Of a DNA stretch of 42,799 nt, positions 1 to 7,030 are shown in pieces (positions within the stretch are counted from its first letter, which is position 1; each line of letters opens with the position of its first letter). Source of the stretch: a virus; the IMG/VR virus record IMGVR_UViG_3300026334_000002, positions 1 through 42,799 of that record; one strand, written 5' to 3'. Both the position numbers and the translations under genes were made by a program. Below the pieces are notes generated by a model that searched no databases, had not been told where the DNA came from, and saw nothing but the letters and a program-made list of their open reading frames with translations.

Positions 1-369
1 ATTCTGCAGCGCTTCTTCGCCTTGCTGCTCGGCGAACTTATAGCCAGGCTCGTTTTGCGCCTGCTCGAGCGTCGGAGCCTGAAATTGTTCCGTCCAGGGA
101 GTGAGCAGGCCTTCGCCGGGAGTGTTGGTGAGATTCTGGAGATTAAAGAGCCCTTCCTTGCCCGCCGCGAGCCAGGGCGCTTCATTCTGCTGCTGCTTAT
201 TCCACTCCTGCTTTTGAAAATCAAGAGACGACTGGGCATCTTGGTGTTGCAGCTCAGCAGCCTGTTCCGCGGCGCTGGCTTGCGTCGAGGCCGCTTTTCC
301 TGCGGCGTGCGAACCGATCGCTGCGCTGGCGACCGAAGCGACCGCCATTCCGACTAGGGCAAGGGGCAT
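1..369 (-). CDS. Ejection-type virion protein, allele A, C-terminal part cut off by the window edge
   Basis: Starts at the ATG at 367-369 and stays open to base 1, so only about 123 N-terminal residues are present. It is collinear with the first part of the complete protein at 40812-41699: the same Ala-rich N-terminal helix, then HAAGKAAS, SSLDFQKQEW, GKEGLFNLQNLTNTPG and EQAQNEPGYKFAEQQGEEAL. Differences are scattered substitutions, as expected between related strains. Role inferred from the full copy: an internal virion protein released with the DNA. It lies directly downstream of the GNAT gene, as the full copy does. This is best read as a second allele of one locus, not a second gene in the same genome. 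Confidence 0.75.
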   Translation of the reverse strand, partial: MPLALVGMAVASVASAAIGSHAAGKAASTQASAAEQAAELQHQDAQSSLDFQKQEWNKQQQNEAPWLAAGKEGLFNLQNLTNTPGEGLLTPWTEQFQAPTLEQAQNEPGYKFAEQQGEEALQN

Positions 370-370
370 C

Positions 371-745
371 TTAAATATCCTTCGTCCACACGGTGAGTGG
401 AGATTTCTGGAAACCGAGACGCTCTAGATAGTTCTCGATGCTCGCTTCCGCAGCGTAAGAGAAGAGCCGCGCCAGGCCAGCCTTCTTGGCTTCGCATTCC
501 AGTTGGCGCAGCAAGCGGTAGCCCGTGGTTCCGCCTCGCAATCGCTCGTGCACCCAGGTTCCTTCAATGTGCCAAGGCCGGATGAGCATCGTGCGGGCAA
601 CGATTTCTCCGAGTTCTTTCGCGACCACGACAAGACTGTGATCGGGATCGGGCTTGTAGCCTTCCTCGACCTTCGCAAGTTCGTCGTACTCGGAAGGCTC
701 AAGCCTGCGAATGTCTAGAACGCGCTGAGGGCGATTCGTTTCCAC
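371..745 (-). CDS. GNAT-family N-acetyltransferase (allele A)
   Basis: About 124 residues from a GTG start. The C-terminal half shows the GNAT acetyl-CoA loop and helix (RGGTTGYRLLRQLECEAKKAG) followed by NYLERLGF, the usual last strand and helix. GNATs transfer an acyl group from acyl-CoA to an amine; the substrate cannot be told from sequence. The start was chosen because (G/A)TGGAAACGAATCGC is also the start of the acyl carrier protein at 42375 in allele B. Both genes thus begin inside the end of the conserved 86-residue gene and then diverge completely. A longer GTG start at 763 is possible. GNATs occur near tail genes in other podoviruses, so a virion or host-modifying role is plausible but unproven. 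Confidence 0.75.
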   Translation of the reverse strand: METNRPQRVLDIRRLEPSEYDELAKVEEGYKPDPDHSLVVVAKELGEIVARTMLIRPWHIEGTWVHERLRGGTTGYRLLRQLECEAKKAGLARLFSYAAEASIENYLERLGFQKSPLTVWTKDI

Positions 746-975
746 TGGTTTTGACCCACGCACACGTAAATAAAGTTCTGATCACTCTGAATCTGTCCAG
801 GAGTCCCTGGTGAGCCCGACGTCGTCGGGACCTTGGCATTCAGCACAGTCAGCAGCGGCGGAACCTTGTCGAGCCATTTCCGATACGCTTCGGTCGGATG
901 GCCGGTTTCCTCGACGAGCTTATTGCCTTGAAGGGGCTGCGGCTGAAAGGTTCCGCCAGTCGGTCCGCCGGGCAT
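715..975 (-). CDS. Small conserved tail-region protein (allele A)
   Basis: 86 residues, ATG start, nearly identical to the protein at 42345-42605. The ending GTPGQIQSDQNFIYVCVG..WKRIAL resembles short C-terminal segments seen in phage tail and receptor-binding proteins (a polar turn, then Y-x-C-x4-W-K-R). The N-terminus is Pro/Gly/Gln-rich. It lies between the gp10-like tail factor and the GNAT cassette and overlaps the next start by 31 bases, implying translational coupling. Probable minor structural or tail-assembly protein; no catalytic motif seen. Confidence 0.7.
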   Translation of the reverse strand: MPGGPTGGTFQPQPLQGNKLVEETGHPTEAYRKWLDKVPPLLTVLNAKVPTTSGSPGTPGQIQSDQNFIYVCVGQNQWKRIALSAF

Positions 976-990
976 CGTCTCTCTTTACCT

Positions 991-2880
991 TCAGGCTCTC
1001 TTCCTGGCCTCGCTCGCCAGGCGCGTCGTGGGCTGTTTGTCTTCCGGATCGGTGAACAAATAGGCGTCGATGATTTTCCAGTCCGCTGGATCGGTCATCA
1101 CAATCTGGTACACACGATCGCGCGCCGAGCCCAGCTGCCGGGTGATCACGCGGGTCAGCGTCTGGCCCGCCTGGCCGCAATCGAGCAGGCGCGGATTCGA
1201 GAAAGTCTTTCCGCCATCGTTCGACCAGCTCAACTCGATCACCGGTCCGCGGCCGACGATGCCTTGCGGAATCGCCTGCAGGATGCCGATCCCGCCGCCG
1301 AGGTTCTGGATCTGCAGCGTCCAGTTCTGGTCGCCTTCCGGTACAGTCACGAAAGGAATGGCGGAAGGGTACGAGTCGATGAAGTTCGCGAGCTTCGAAA
1401 CCGAGATCACGCCGGCCGCAGAGATGTGGATCTGCCATGAGGTCACGCCGGCGGGATCGTTCAGGAATAAGTTCTGCGCGGTCGAGACATCACCACCAGG
1501 CACAAGCGGTGCCGCGAGGATGCCGTTCTCCCGCATCTGGAAGTTGCGCAGGGCGCCGGCGGCGTCGAGCATGGGAATCAATGTCGGCACTGCGGTGCCC
1601 TGAAACGTAGGTCCAAGGCCGACTTCGACGTCGAGCTGTAATTCAATGTGGAAGATGCGCGCTTTTTCTTTCGAGATGTGCGGAGCGCGGCGCACGCGGC
1701 GGATCACGTTGCCGTTGTCGGAGAAGATGGTGATCGCTTGCTGGTACACCAGGCCGGTGGTGGGATCGGCGACGATGTGGATGCCGAAGTTCGAGGTGTG
1801 GAAGCCGGCGCGGCTCTGCAAGAAGACACCAACCTGCGCATTCCAGTAACCGCGCTGGTGCCAGGTCTGGCTGGCGCAGTCATAGACCCAAGTCTTCTGC
1901 GCCGTCGGGAAGTTCATCACATAAAAGGTGTGGCCCTGGTCTTCGTAGGCGTAACAGACGGCGTCGGCGACCGTGGCATAGGTTCCGAACTCGTACTCGA
2001 TCGCAAAGGTCGAGATGCGCTGCGGTTGATAGCCGTTCGCTCTCCAGACAAACAGCCCGCCGCGCTCGCTGCCGCCCAGCCAGAAGATGGAGTTGTCGAG
2101 CTTCGCCACTGAGAATGGCGCGGCGAGTCCCTGCTCGATGATGCCGCCGTCGACGACATCGAAAGGGAAGGGAAAGTTCCCGGAGTCGTAGTAGGGCTGG
2201 ATCTGCTTCGGGCCGAACACCCAGACAATGCGGTGATCGACGTAGATCCCTGAGACGTTGTCCGAGAAGACTGATACGCCGGTCTGTACCACGCCCTGCC
2301 AGCTGGAGCCGTCGAATTTATTCGAGCCCTGGATCTGGTTGGAGTTGGAGATCAGCGCCAAAAATGACCCATCGGAGTAGCCCACCTGGTAGACGTTGCC
2401 GAGCAGTCCGTAGCCGGCTGCGCTCAGCGGATTGCCGAACTGCGGGATCAGCGTCAGCGAGTTGGCGGCGAGAATCGCACCAGTCGCATTCGTGGTGGTG
2501 CCGGCGACCAGCTGGAAGCAGTAAAGGTTTCCCTGGCTCGCGATCAGCACCTGCGTCGGGCCTGACGCCATCGAAACCGGCTGGCCATCGGAGGCGAGAT
2601 TGCCGCGGTTGATCTTGTTCGGGTTCGCCGTCGGCGCGAGCAACTCCCAGAGCACGGTTCCCGCGACCACAAACGTCCGGCCCTGTGCGGTGATGATGCC
2701 GCGGCAGGCGACTCCGCCGAGATTCCACAGGGCCAGCAGTCCAGGAGTGCGATAGAGCGCAGCCGCGGATTGTCCCTCTCCGCTCTCGATCATCTCGAGG
2801 TAGAGGTTCATCAGCACCTGGCAGTCGGCGATGACTGACTGGGAGCGGTAGGCGGGACCGACTAGGGCGAAGCGGGCCAT
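991..2880 (-). CDS. P22 gp10-like tail accessory factor (packaged DNA stabilisation protein)
   Basis: 629 residues. The N-terminus (MARFALVGPAYRSQSVIAD, then NLYLEMIESGEG and YRTPGL) and the following run of short beta blade segments (for example YVDHRIVWVFGPKQIQPYYDSG, NSIFWLGGSERGG and FYVMNFPTAQKTWVYD, a propeller-like pattern) match the P22 gp10 family, which closes the portal channel after packaging. P22 gp10 is about 470 residues; this one carries roughly 150 extra C-terminal residues with a second beta-rich domain (PVIELSWSNDGGKTFSN, then VYQIVMTDPADWKIIDAYLF). Neighbours are the tailspike and gp4-like genes, as expected for tail-hub assembly. The 3' end is present again at 42612-42799. 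Confidence 0.75.
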   Translation of the reverse strand: MARFALVGPAYRSQSVIADCQVLMNLYLEMIESGEGQSAAALYRTPGLLALWNLGGVACRGIITAQGRTFVVAGTVLWELLAPTANPNKINRGNLASDGQPVSMASGPTQVLIASQGNLYCFQLVAGTTTNATGAILAANSLTLIPQFGNPLSAAGYGLLGNVYQVGYSDGSFLALISNSNQIQGSNKFDGSSWQGVVQTGVSVFSDNVSGIYVDHRIVWVFGPKQIQPYYDSGNFPFPFDVVDGGIIEQGLAAPFSVAKLDNSIFWLGGSERGGLFVWRANGYQPQRISTFAIEYEFGTYATVADAVCYAYEDQGHTFYVMNFPTAQKTWVYDCASQTWHQRGYWNAQVGVFLQSRAGFHTSNFGIHIVADPTTGLVYQQAITIFSDNGNVIRRVRRAPHISKEKARIFHIELQLDVEVGLGPTFQGTAVPTLIPMLDAAGALRNFQMRENGILAAPLVPGGDVSTAQNLFLNDPAGVTSWQIHISAAGVISVSKLANFIDSYPSAIPFVTVPEGDQNWTLQIQNLGGGIGILQAIPQGIVGRGPVIELSWSNDGGKTFSNPRLLDCGQAGQTLTRVITRQLGSARDRVYQIVMTDPADWKIIDAYLFTDPEDKQPTTRLASEARKRA

Positions 2881-2919
2881 GAGAGAGTGTGCAGACGTGC
2901 GGATTTCAGGTGGTGATGG

Positions 2920-5082
2920 CTAACTCGTCGGTGCTGTCCAGGTGTGGTAGAAGGTGATCAAGCGAATCGCGCCAGCGCCGGGATTCACGTTAGTGGTTAC
3001 GCGAACCGTAGTTGCGCTAGCCTGACGCGGACCCGCTGCGCCCGTCTGATCCGCCTGCACAAAGCAGATTCCTGTCGTTCCCGCGGTCAATACACTTTGT
3101 GCAGCACAGAAGCGCGCCGCGGTCGTGGAATCTCCGATCGTAAAATTGGCAGCCGTGGTGATCGTCGTGGTGATGCGATAGACGACTACATCAATGATGG
3201 CGTTTGCCGGAAGGCAGTTCAGGCCAGTGTTGGTGGTGGTTGCTCCCGTCGAAAGTGTGGTGGCAGCGAAAGTGGTCTCGCATGCTGATTTGTTCTGCTG
3301 TGCCATCGCGCCGAAGGGTGAAGGCGTGCCGGCATTGCCGCTGGAATCTACCCGGAAACTTTCATTCGTCGCAGCGGAGCCGCCGGTGTATACGCGGTAA
3401 GCTCCGGTCGAGCTGGGAACTTCTAAGACGTCGACGCCGTTGCCGTTCACCACCGTCACCCAGCTGTTATTGGCGATCGAGGGAGCAGTCAGGGCCGTGA
3501 TCGCGCAAGCAGAGCCGCAAACCCCCGACATGCCGCGGAGCACACCACCCGTCCATGATGCAAAGCCGCCGAGATCGGCGGTCGCGGTGCCGGACATCCC
3601 CATCGCTTCATGGTTGGCGCTTTCTAAACTACTCGCGAAGAAATTGCCCGGCGCGGAAGTTTGCGTCGCATCGATTTGGGTGTAGTTGCATCCTGGCCCA
3701 GCTCCACAGGTTCCGCCTATAATCTGGTCGCCGTGGCTGATAAGCGCGCATTTCTGAAAAGGTCCGGCGGGATCCCAACACGCGTTGTTCGTCAGTATAG
3801 TTTGCCAGGTTGTAGACGTCGAGCCGACTTTGGTCGGACCGCCTAGATTAATGCCGTACTGGTAATTCACCGCCTCGATCAGGTTGTTCGCGAGATAGTT
3901 GCCGACGCAGTTGAAGCTAGCATTACAGTTGAATTCGATGGCGCCGCCGGTCGCGAAGCCCGCGTTGTACCAGATCACATTGTCGGAAATCGTGATCGAG
4001 TTCACCCAGTTGAGCGCGTAGACGGCGCGCTGCACGCGGTCGAAAAAGTTGCGCTGGATCTTGGTGTTGTAGCCCTGAAAGATGGAGCTCACGGTGCCGT
4101 TCGAAGTGGTGGCGGTGGTGCCGAGCTGAACGGCGTCGTTGCAGGAGTAAATAGGGATGGTGTGATCAGAAGCGGTCGAGCCGAGTACCGCGTTCTCGTG
4201 AAAGACCAGACTGGTGTTGGTGGTGAGAAAGAACGTAGCGCAGTCCGTGTTGTGGTCGACGAAAGTGAGATGATCGATTTCCAGCTGCCCTTGGCCGAGG
4301 GTCACGATCTTGGCGTTGGCGGCGTTGAACTGCATATCGAGAATACATCCGCCGTTGGTCGCCGTGGTGAAGCCAGTCGACAAACTGTCGTTAGTGAGCA
4401 CGCCGATACCCTGGCCTGTGATGCGGATCGGCTTGTTTGCCGGAACCAGTCCGCCATTGTCAGGCCAGGTTCCGCCGTCGTTCGGAATTGTGATTTGCGC
4501 CGAGTTGAAAAGGTAGGTACCCGGCTTGTCGCAAATCAGCGTACCTCCGCCTGCGGTGAAGATGGTCGCCAGTGCGCTGTTCAGGGCAGCGGTGTTATCT
4601 ATCGCGTCGCCAGCGACGAATCCAGACGTGGAAAAAGCCAAACTGAAGGGACCGGCCCCACCGCCGCTGCCGCTCGCACTGCTCGGCGTGATCTGCGCAT
4701 TCACTGGTCCGGACGCAAAAGATGAAGCCCGCGCCCGCACACCGTTGTAACCGGCGACTGTGAAGGTAGTTGTTCCTGCTGTAGAGGAAGATGCGGTCGC
4801 GGCGGAGATCCAAGTCCTTCCCCCGTCGGCCGAGATCTCGAACTGGATCGTCGCCGTGAAAGTTCCGGAGAGAACAATCGAAGCCGTTCCCGCGGTCGAA
4901 GGCAGCTGCATCGAAATGCAGTTCGATGGGCTGGAATTCGTAGAGTCCATCACCAACGACGTGCAACTCGATCCAGCCGAGACGATCTGGCCATTGACCG
5001 GCGCAATTTGAGGAGCCGCTTGGGCGAGAGCGCAGACAGTGATGAAGGCCAACGCCAGCACAGCAATCAGGAGTTTTCGCAT
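2920..5082 (-). CDS. Beta-helix tailspike-like protein with Sec signal peptide
   Basis: 720 residues. Residues 1-23 form a classical signal peptide (MRKLLIAVLALAFITVC, ending around LAQAAP). After an N-terminal beta domain (about 25-140) and a Gly/Ser linker comes a DNTAALNSAL segment and a right-handed parallel beta-helix region typical of pectate-lyase-like tailspikes (GGGTLICDKPGTYLF, then repeated ITISDNVIWYN and NYLANNLIEAV turns, about 160-440). The C-terminal about 120 residues form a separate Thr/Ala-rich beta domain. The mature part has 18 cysteines, many closely paired, unusual for a virion protein assembled in the cytoplasm. Expected role: host surface recognition or glycan cleavage; active-site residues cannot be assigned. 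Lies between the gp4-like and gp10-like genes. Confidence 0.75.
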   Translation of the reverse strand: MRKLLIAVLALAFITVCALAQAAPQIAPVNGQIVSAGSSCTSLVMDSTNSSPSNCISMQLPSTAGTASIVLSGTFTATIQFEISADGGRTWISAATASSSTAGTTTFTVAGYNGVRARASSFASGPVNAQITPSSASGSGGGAGPFSLAFSTSGFVAGDAIDNTAALNSALATIFTAGGGTLICDKPGTYLFNSAQITIPNDGGTWPDNGGLVPANKPIRITGQGIGVLTNDSLSTGFTTATNGGCILDMQFNAANAKIVTLGQGQLEIDHLTFVDHNTDCATFFLTTNTSLVFHENAVLGSTASDHTIPIYSCNDAVQLGTTATTSNGTVSSIFQGYNTKIQRNFFDRVQRAVYALNWVNSITISDNVIWYNAGFATGGAIEFNCNASFNCVGNYLANNLIEAVNYQYGINLGGPTKVGSTSTTWQTILTNNACWDPAGPFQKCALISHGDQIIGGTCGAGPGCNYTQIDATQTSAPGNFFASSLESANHEAMGMSGTATADLGGFASWTGGVLRGMSGVCGSACAITALTAPSIANNSWVTVVNGNGVDVLEVPSSTGAYRVYTGGSAATNESFRVDSSGNAGTPSPFGAMAQQNKSACETTFAATTLSTGATTTNTGLNCLPANAIIDVVVYRITTTITTAANFTIGDSTTAARFCAAQSVLTAGTTGICFVQADQTGAAGPRQASATTVRVTTNVNPGAGAIRLITFYHTWTAPTS

Positions 5083-5087
5083 AGAAG

Positions 5088-5861
5088 CTACTCTCGCATT
5101 CCAGTGAGGAAGTTGAAGTCAGGACGGCCGCCGCGGCCGGACTGCGGCATGCCGGAGCTGGTCTCGATCCGCGGCGGGCCGTCGTTATTTCCTTGAATGA
5201 TCCGCATGGCACGGTTCCAGCTTTCGCGCAGTTCCATCGACACGGCTCGCTGGTAGGACGGCGCCAGGCGAACCGCCAGATCGAGCACGATCGCATCCCA
5301 GTAGCCCTGGACCAATCCCAGAGAGGTGTTCAGGTTGATGGCTTGCGCAAGCGAGTTCCAGATCTCGAGCCGGACCGGATTCGCGACATTGCAGATGGGG
5401 AAGAAGTTGCAGTTGCCGAGTGGGGAGGCCGCGTCGTAGTAAAGGTCGGTGACAATCGAGGACGTGAGCGACTTCAGCGGGTTCGCGGCCCACCAGTCAT
5501 CGTCGCGCATGTTCAGAAACGGAGAGTCGACCGGATTGGCGCTCGCGGCGTTCAGGATAAAAGACGCGGAGACGATCTTCACAGGGCGGATGGGCAGATT
5601 GAAGTCACCCTGCGGTCCGATGGTGTGCGGCGCGTGGTTGGCCTGCAGATTGAACTGCAGGAAGCTGTGGGAGTAGATCATCTCCATGCGCGCGTTGTGC
5701 TGATCGATGGCGCGCTGCAGCTTCTCGAGTACCCACGCGCCATCCTGCGGCGTGATGGGATCTTCCGGCGCGACGACGCCCAGCTCGAGGAGCGCGGCGC
5801 GGCCGATATCGCGGACCGTCGCCGAGATCGCCTGATTCGCGGGACTGAGTGTAGTTGTCAC
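5088..5861 (-). CDS. P22 gp4-like head-to-tail adaptor (tail accessory factor)
   Basis: 257 residues. The first 55 residues fit the gp4 fold signature (ALLELGVVAPEDPITPQDG, VLEKLQRAIDQHNARMEMIY). A central insert follows, then the conserved last helices (GYWDAIVLDLAVRLAPSY, ELRESWNRAMRIIQGNN) and a disordered Gly/Pro tail. This family forms the first ring below the portal. P22 gp4 is 166 residues; the extra length is the internal beta insert, as in many environmental podoviruses. Gene order (coat, small proteins, gp4-like, tailspike, gp10-like) supports the role. Identification rests on pattern and context. Confidence 0.7.
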   Translation of the reverse strand: MTTTLSPANQAISATVRDIGRAALLELGVVAPEDPITPQDGAWVLEKLQRAIDQHNARMEMIYSHSFLQFNLQANHAPHTIGPQGDFNLPIRPVKIVSASFILNAASANPVDSPFLNMRDDDWWAANPLKSLTSSIVTDLYYDAASPLGNCNFFPICNVANPVRLEIWNSLAQAINLNTSLGLVQGYWDAIVLDLAVRLAPSYQRAVSMELRESWNRAMRIIQGNNDGPPRIETSSGMPQSGRGGRPDFNFLTGMRE

Positions 5862-5864
5862 GAC

Positions 5865-6230
5865 TTAGGCTTGCTTCTTCGGCTCGCCGTCGTACAGGCT
5901 TTCGGTTTTCGCGGGCGGAGTCTCCGGGATGTAAGGCTCTTTCAGCCATCCCGACTTCAGTGCCTTCTCGAGCTCGGTCTTGTCTTTGACTGACATGGTC
6001 AGGTGTTCGGTGGGAACGACTTCTTCCTCGACTACTTCATGGCGCGCGTTGCGGTGTTCGATGGTGGTGAAAGCCTCGCGCGGGTGTTTGTAGACGATGC
6101 GCGGGAATTCCATGTGGGGGATCGATTTCACCGGCGGCTTGTGGGGATCGAGCGAGATCAAAATGCTCGTATCCTCGCCGGGCTTCGGCTTCGACTGCAT
6201 TCTCTCTTCGTCAATGGTGAAAGGTGACAT
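5865..6230 (-). CDS. Small charged protein of the head-tail region
   Basis: 121 residues, highly charged and probably partly disordered, with no signal or membrane segment. The C-terminal part (DKTELEKALKSGWLKEPYIP) resembles the A-x-x-x-G-[YW] ending of the neighbouring 95-residue protein at 6669-6956, so the two may be distantly related. Stop and next start are 4 bases apart. Function unknown; its place between the head decoration gene and the gp4-like adaptor suggests a minor virion or assembly role. Confidence 0.6.
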   Translation of the reverse strand: MSPFTIDEERMQSKPKPGEDTSILISLDPHKPPVKSIPHMEFPRIVYKHPREAFTTIEHRNARHEVVEEEVVPTEHLTMSVKDKTELEKALKSGWLKEPYIPETPPAKTESLYDGEPKKQA

Positions 6231-6255
6231 TTGCTTCTCCTGTTAACATCGCGGC

Positions 6256-6678
6256 ATGGATCGCCGCGGATTTCTGCAACTCTTGGGAGCCGGTGTCGCT
6301 GGCATCGCGCTGGAGCAGGCGATTCCGCTCGGAAGGGTGTGGAGCTTTCCGAAAGAGATCGTCCTGGCTCGCCCGACCACCGTGCGTTTCATCAAGGCTT
6401 GGGACATTTACGAACGCCGGAGGATGTGTCGCTTCGATGTGCTCTACGGCTGGAAGCCCCATGCGGTCGGAGGCATTGAGAACTACGGGGCCGTCGAAAT
6501 CTCCCGGCACTCGCAGATCCAAGATGCACTCGATTATCTTGCTCGGGAATTCGGAGTTGAAGCGCCGCCTGCAATGGTGTTCCAGCCACCAAATCCGGAC
6601 GACGACTGCCCGCAAGTCTACGGAGTGACTTTTGTGGACCGACCCGCCGCTCGCAGGGCATCGAAACGTTATTCCTGA
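6256..6678 (+). CDS. Tat-signal protein with a coat-protein-like motif, inserted antisense in the head operon
   Basis: 140 residues on the plus strand. It fills the gap between two minus-strand genes and overlaps the downstream one tail to tail by 10 bases. The N-terminus reads MDRRGFLQLLGAGVAGIALE, a twin-arginine export signal (R-R-x-F-L, then a Gly/Ala-rich hydrophobic core). Residues 45-66 (FIKAWD..Y..R....RFD..YGW) align without gaps to the last 40 residues of the coat protein (FVRAWD..Y..K...RFD..YGF), about half identical. The rest matches nothing I know. No good ribosome site precedes it. Possible roles are an exported regulator of capsid function or an assembly decoy; both are inference. 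Confidence 0.7.
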   Translation: MDRRGFLQLLGAGVAGIALEQAIPLGRVWSFPKEIVLARPTTVRFIKAWDIYERRRMCRFDVLYGWKPHAVGGIENYGAVEISRHSQIQDALDYLAREFGVEAPPAMVFQPPNPDDDCPQVYGVTFVDRPAARRASKRYS

Positions 6679-6956
6679 GCCGGAGCTGCCGTTGCTTCTT
6701 CCGTGACCGGCGCAACGTAATCGCCGTAGCCCTTCGCGATCGCGTCTTCTTCTTCCTCTTCGTTGTTCACGACCAAGAGCTCGGTCACTTTGCCGGTCGT
6801 CTTGTAGACATGCTTCGGATATTCGTTGTGCACGTGCAGCGTGAGCTTCACGCTGATCTCGCGCGGGGCGTGCGGATCTTTCTCTAACTCAGCCAGGGCA
6901 TCAGCGATGCGCTTCTGTTCCTCGAGTGAGATGGAAGCGCCGGGGATTGCTTTCAT
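6669..6956 (-). CDS. Small acidic head-region protein
   Basis: 95 residues: an N-terminal helix (SLEEQKRIADALAELEKD), a beta-rich middle (ISVKLTLHVHNEYPKHVYKT), an acidic run (NNEEEEEDAIAKGYGDY) and a disordered Ala/Pro tail. No known domain. It lies just after the terminator at 6983-7023, so it would be expressed less than the coat and decoration genes. Probably a minor structural or assembly protein. Confidence 0.6.
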   Translation of the reverse strand: MKAIPGASISLEEQKRIADALAELEKDPHAPREISVKLTLHVHNEYPKHVYKTTGKVTELLVVNNEEEEEDAIAKGYGDYVAPVTEEATAAPAQE

Positions 6957-6982
6957 AAAAATCTCCAGAAACTCTGATTTGG

Positions 6983-7023
6983 AAAAACTCCGGCGCGGGT
7001 GAGATGCGGCCCGCCCGCGCCGG
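6983..7023 (-). terminator. Rho-independent terminator after the coat/decoration genes
   Basis: Arms CCGGCGCGGG (6990-6999) and CCCGCGCCGG (7014-7023) form a perfect 10-bp GC stem with a 14-base loop. Read on the minus strand, the stem is followed by AG and a run of five T (6983-6987). It lies immediately downstream of the 7031-8068 stop. It probably lowers read-through into the tail genes, keeping coat and decoration mRNA in excess. Confidence 0.8.
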
Positions 7024-7030
7024 TTGTCAG

